A DNA stretch of 64,000 nt, taken from NCBI GenBank assembly GCA_963921305.4, contig CAWUEX030000002.1, forward strand, positions 2,542,001 to 2,606,000. Direction: 5' to 3'. Origin of the DNA: CAWUEX02 sp963921305. GTDB taxonomy: Bacteria > Pseudomonadota > Alphaproteobacteria > Rhodospirillales > Rhodospirillaceae. The translations under genes and the position numbers were made by a program. This document shows positions 62,956 through 64,000 of the stretch, piece after piece. The notes beneath the pieces are model-generated. The model saw only the letters and a list, made by a program, of their open reading frames with translations, was not told the origin of the DNA and searched no databases. The stretch's first letter is position 1; each line of letters opens with the position of its first letter.

Positions 62956-64000
62956 ATGGCCATACTCTCTCCCAGTGAAGCCGATCTCGCCGGCGAAATT
63001 GATGTCTTGGTCATCGGCGCTGGCGGCTGCGGTTTGACTGCCGCCCTGTCCGCCCACGAGCATGGCGCGGAGGTGCTGGTGCTGGAGCGGGATTCGTCCG
63101 CGTTGGGCACCACCGCCATGTCGACCGGCTTGATTCCGGGTGCGGGCAGCCGCTTCCAAAAAGAGGCGGGGATTGAGGATTCGCCCGAGCAATTTGCCAA
63201 AGACATTCTCGCCAAGACCAAAAACGAAACCGACGCAGACATGGCGGCTTACCTTGCGGATGAGTCCGCGCCGACCATCGAGTGGCTGGTCGATCACTGC
63301 AACGTGCCGTTGTCGCTGGTCACGTCGTTCGATTACCCGGGCCACACCTACCGGCGCATGCACGGCTCGCCCAACCGTACCGGATCGGAGCTGATGGGCG
63401 CGCTGCACGACGCCATGGCGCGCAATGATCTGGATGTTGTTCTTGAAGCGCCGGTAACGGACCTGTTCGCCGATGACTCTGGGCGCGTTCAGGGTGTGCG
63501 CATCACCCGGCCGGACGGTACGATCGAAGACCTGGGGTGTAAGGCGCTTGTACTTGCCTGCTGCGGCTTCGCCGGCAGCCGCGAGATGCTGGAGGAATAC
63601 ATTCCCGAGATCGTCGAGGCCGAGTTCTTTGGCCACCCGGGCAACAAGGGCGATGCCATCCGCTGGGGGACCGACCTCGGCGCTGCCATTGGCGACATTC
63701 ACTCTTACCAAGGTCATGGCGGCCTTGCTTATGGCCAGGGCGTGCCGATCCTGTGGGCACACATCATGGAAGGCGGTTTTCAGGTTAATGCGGAAGGCAA
63801 ACGCTTTTCCAACGAAGCAAAAGGCTATTTCGGAGCAGGCGGTGGAGATCGTCGCCCAGCCCGGTCATTTCGCCTGGAGCATTTATGACGAACGCTGTCA
63901 CGAGATCATGAAAGAGTTCGATGACTACCATGATGCGCTGAAGGCTGGCTGCATCCGCGAGGCCGGCACACTGGACGATCTGGTGACCATCACCAAACTT
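62956..64000 (+). pseudogene. FAD-binding dehydrogenase (fumarate reductase/succinate dehydrogenase flavoprotein-like), frameshifted, 3' end outside window
   Basis: From ATG 62956 (MAILSPSEADLAGEIDV) the frame encodes VLVIGAGGCGLTAALSAHEH, LERDSSALGTTAMSTG and GVRITRPDGTIEDLGCKALV, the pattern of FAD-dependent dehydrogenases of the fumarate reductase/ketosteroid-dehydrogenase group. After SNEAKGY the frame is lost at TTT (63828-63830). Removing one T restores SEQAVEIVAQPGHFAWSIYD and the frame stays open to the window end. As written the protein would end at 63888. The run is only three bases, so slippage is unlikely; a real mutation or a sequence error is more probable. Confidence 0.8.

Overview
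The window is a chromosomal segment of a GC-rich alphaproteobacterium, most likely of the Rhodospirillales type. This is inferred from the gene order psd-pssA, LysR-trxB-lrp, greA/carB/carA and yqeY-dnaG-rpoD. It is supported by a primase whose zinc-ligand positions read SPFT...CFSS and by an aspartate aminotransferase of the alphaproteobacterial type. No 16S gene or other decisive marker is present, so the lineage is an inference.

Layout. 1-26 kb is mostly core: phosphatidylserine decarboxylase (5' end cut by the window) and phosphatidylserine synthase; a PadR-MFP-RND efflux operon with 4-nt stop/start overlaps; uvrB; an unknown coiled-coil lipoprotein; aatA; an alpha/beta hydrolase; a LysR regulator, trxB and lrp; greA; carB-carA; yqeY-dnaG-rpoD. 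26-34 kb is mixed: a hydrolase behind a poly-C tract, a CAT-anticodon tRNA, a truncated haemoglobin, a Tat-exported DUF1838-like protein, a PepSY/ferric-reductase-like pair, a methyltransferase, a Tat-exported flavin oxidase and an orphan peptide-binding protein. 34-43 kb is accessory: methyltransferases, a phytanoyl-CoA-dioxygenase-type oxygenase, a SUMF1-like protein, a nitrilase, a sulfotransferase, a LysR regulator, and a VOC protein and a hydrolase that are probably periplasmic.

The most interesting part is 43.1-50.3 kb, a leftward gene block matching in content and order the cytidine-diphosphoramidate pathway known from the Campylobacter jejuni capsule (Cj1415-Cj1418). It holds a PEP-synthase-like L-glutamine kinase, a class I amidotransferase-like gamma-glutamyl-CDP-amidate hydrolase, a LicC-like cytidylyltransferase and an APS-kinase-like CDP-amidate kinase. 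A DUF2972-like candidate transferase and two methyltransferases flank them. It is followed at 50.6-58.2 kb by a glycosyltransferase carrying an in-frame amber codon, two DegT-type aminotransferases, two N-acyltransferases, a methyltransferase and a tandem pair of PhyH dioxygenases. Together these suggest a phosphoramidate-decorated surface glycan or secreted metabolite. 58.4-64 kb has a BchO-like hydrolase, a methyltransferase, a flavin monooxygenase, a second orphan peptide-binding protein and a frameshifted FAD dehydrogenase cut by the window end.

Two accessory segments (a single methyltransferase gene at 34.2-35.1 kb and the 50.6-58.4 kb block) are bracketed by 44-48 bp imperfect direct repeats, each a copy of the 5' coding end of a neighbouring gene. 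Several genes need a one-base change to read through (26.5, 44.7, 51.65 and 63.83 kb). These may be slippage-prone switches, real decay or assembly errors, and sequence alone cannot decide. No integrase, transposase, CRISPR array or capsule-export gene was seen.
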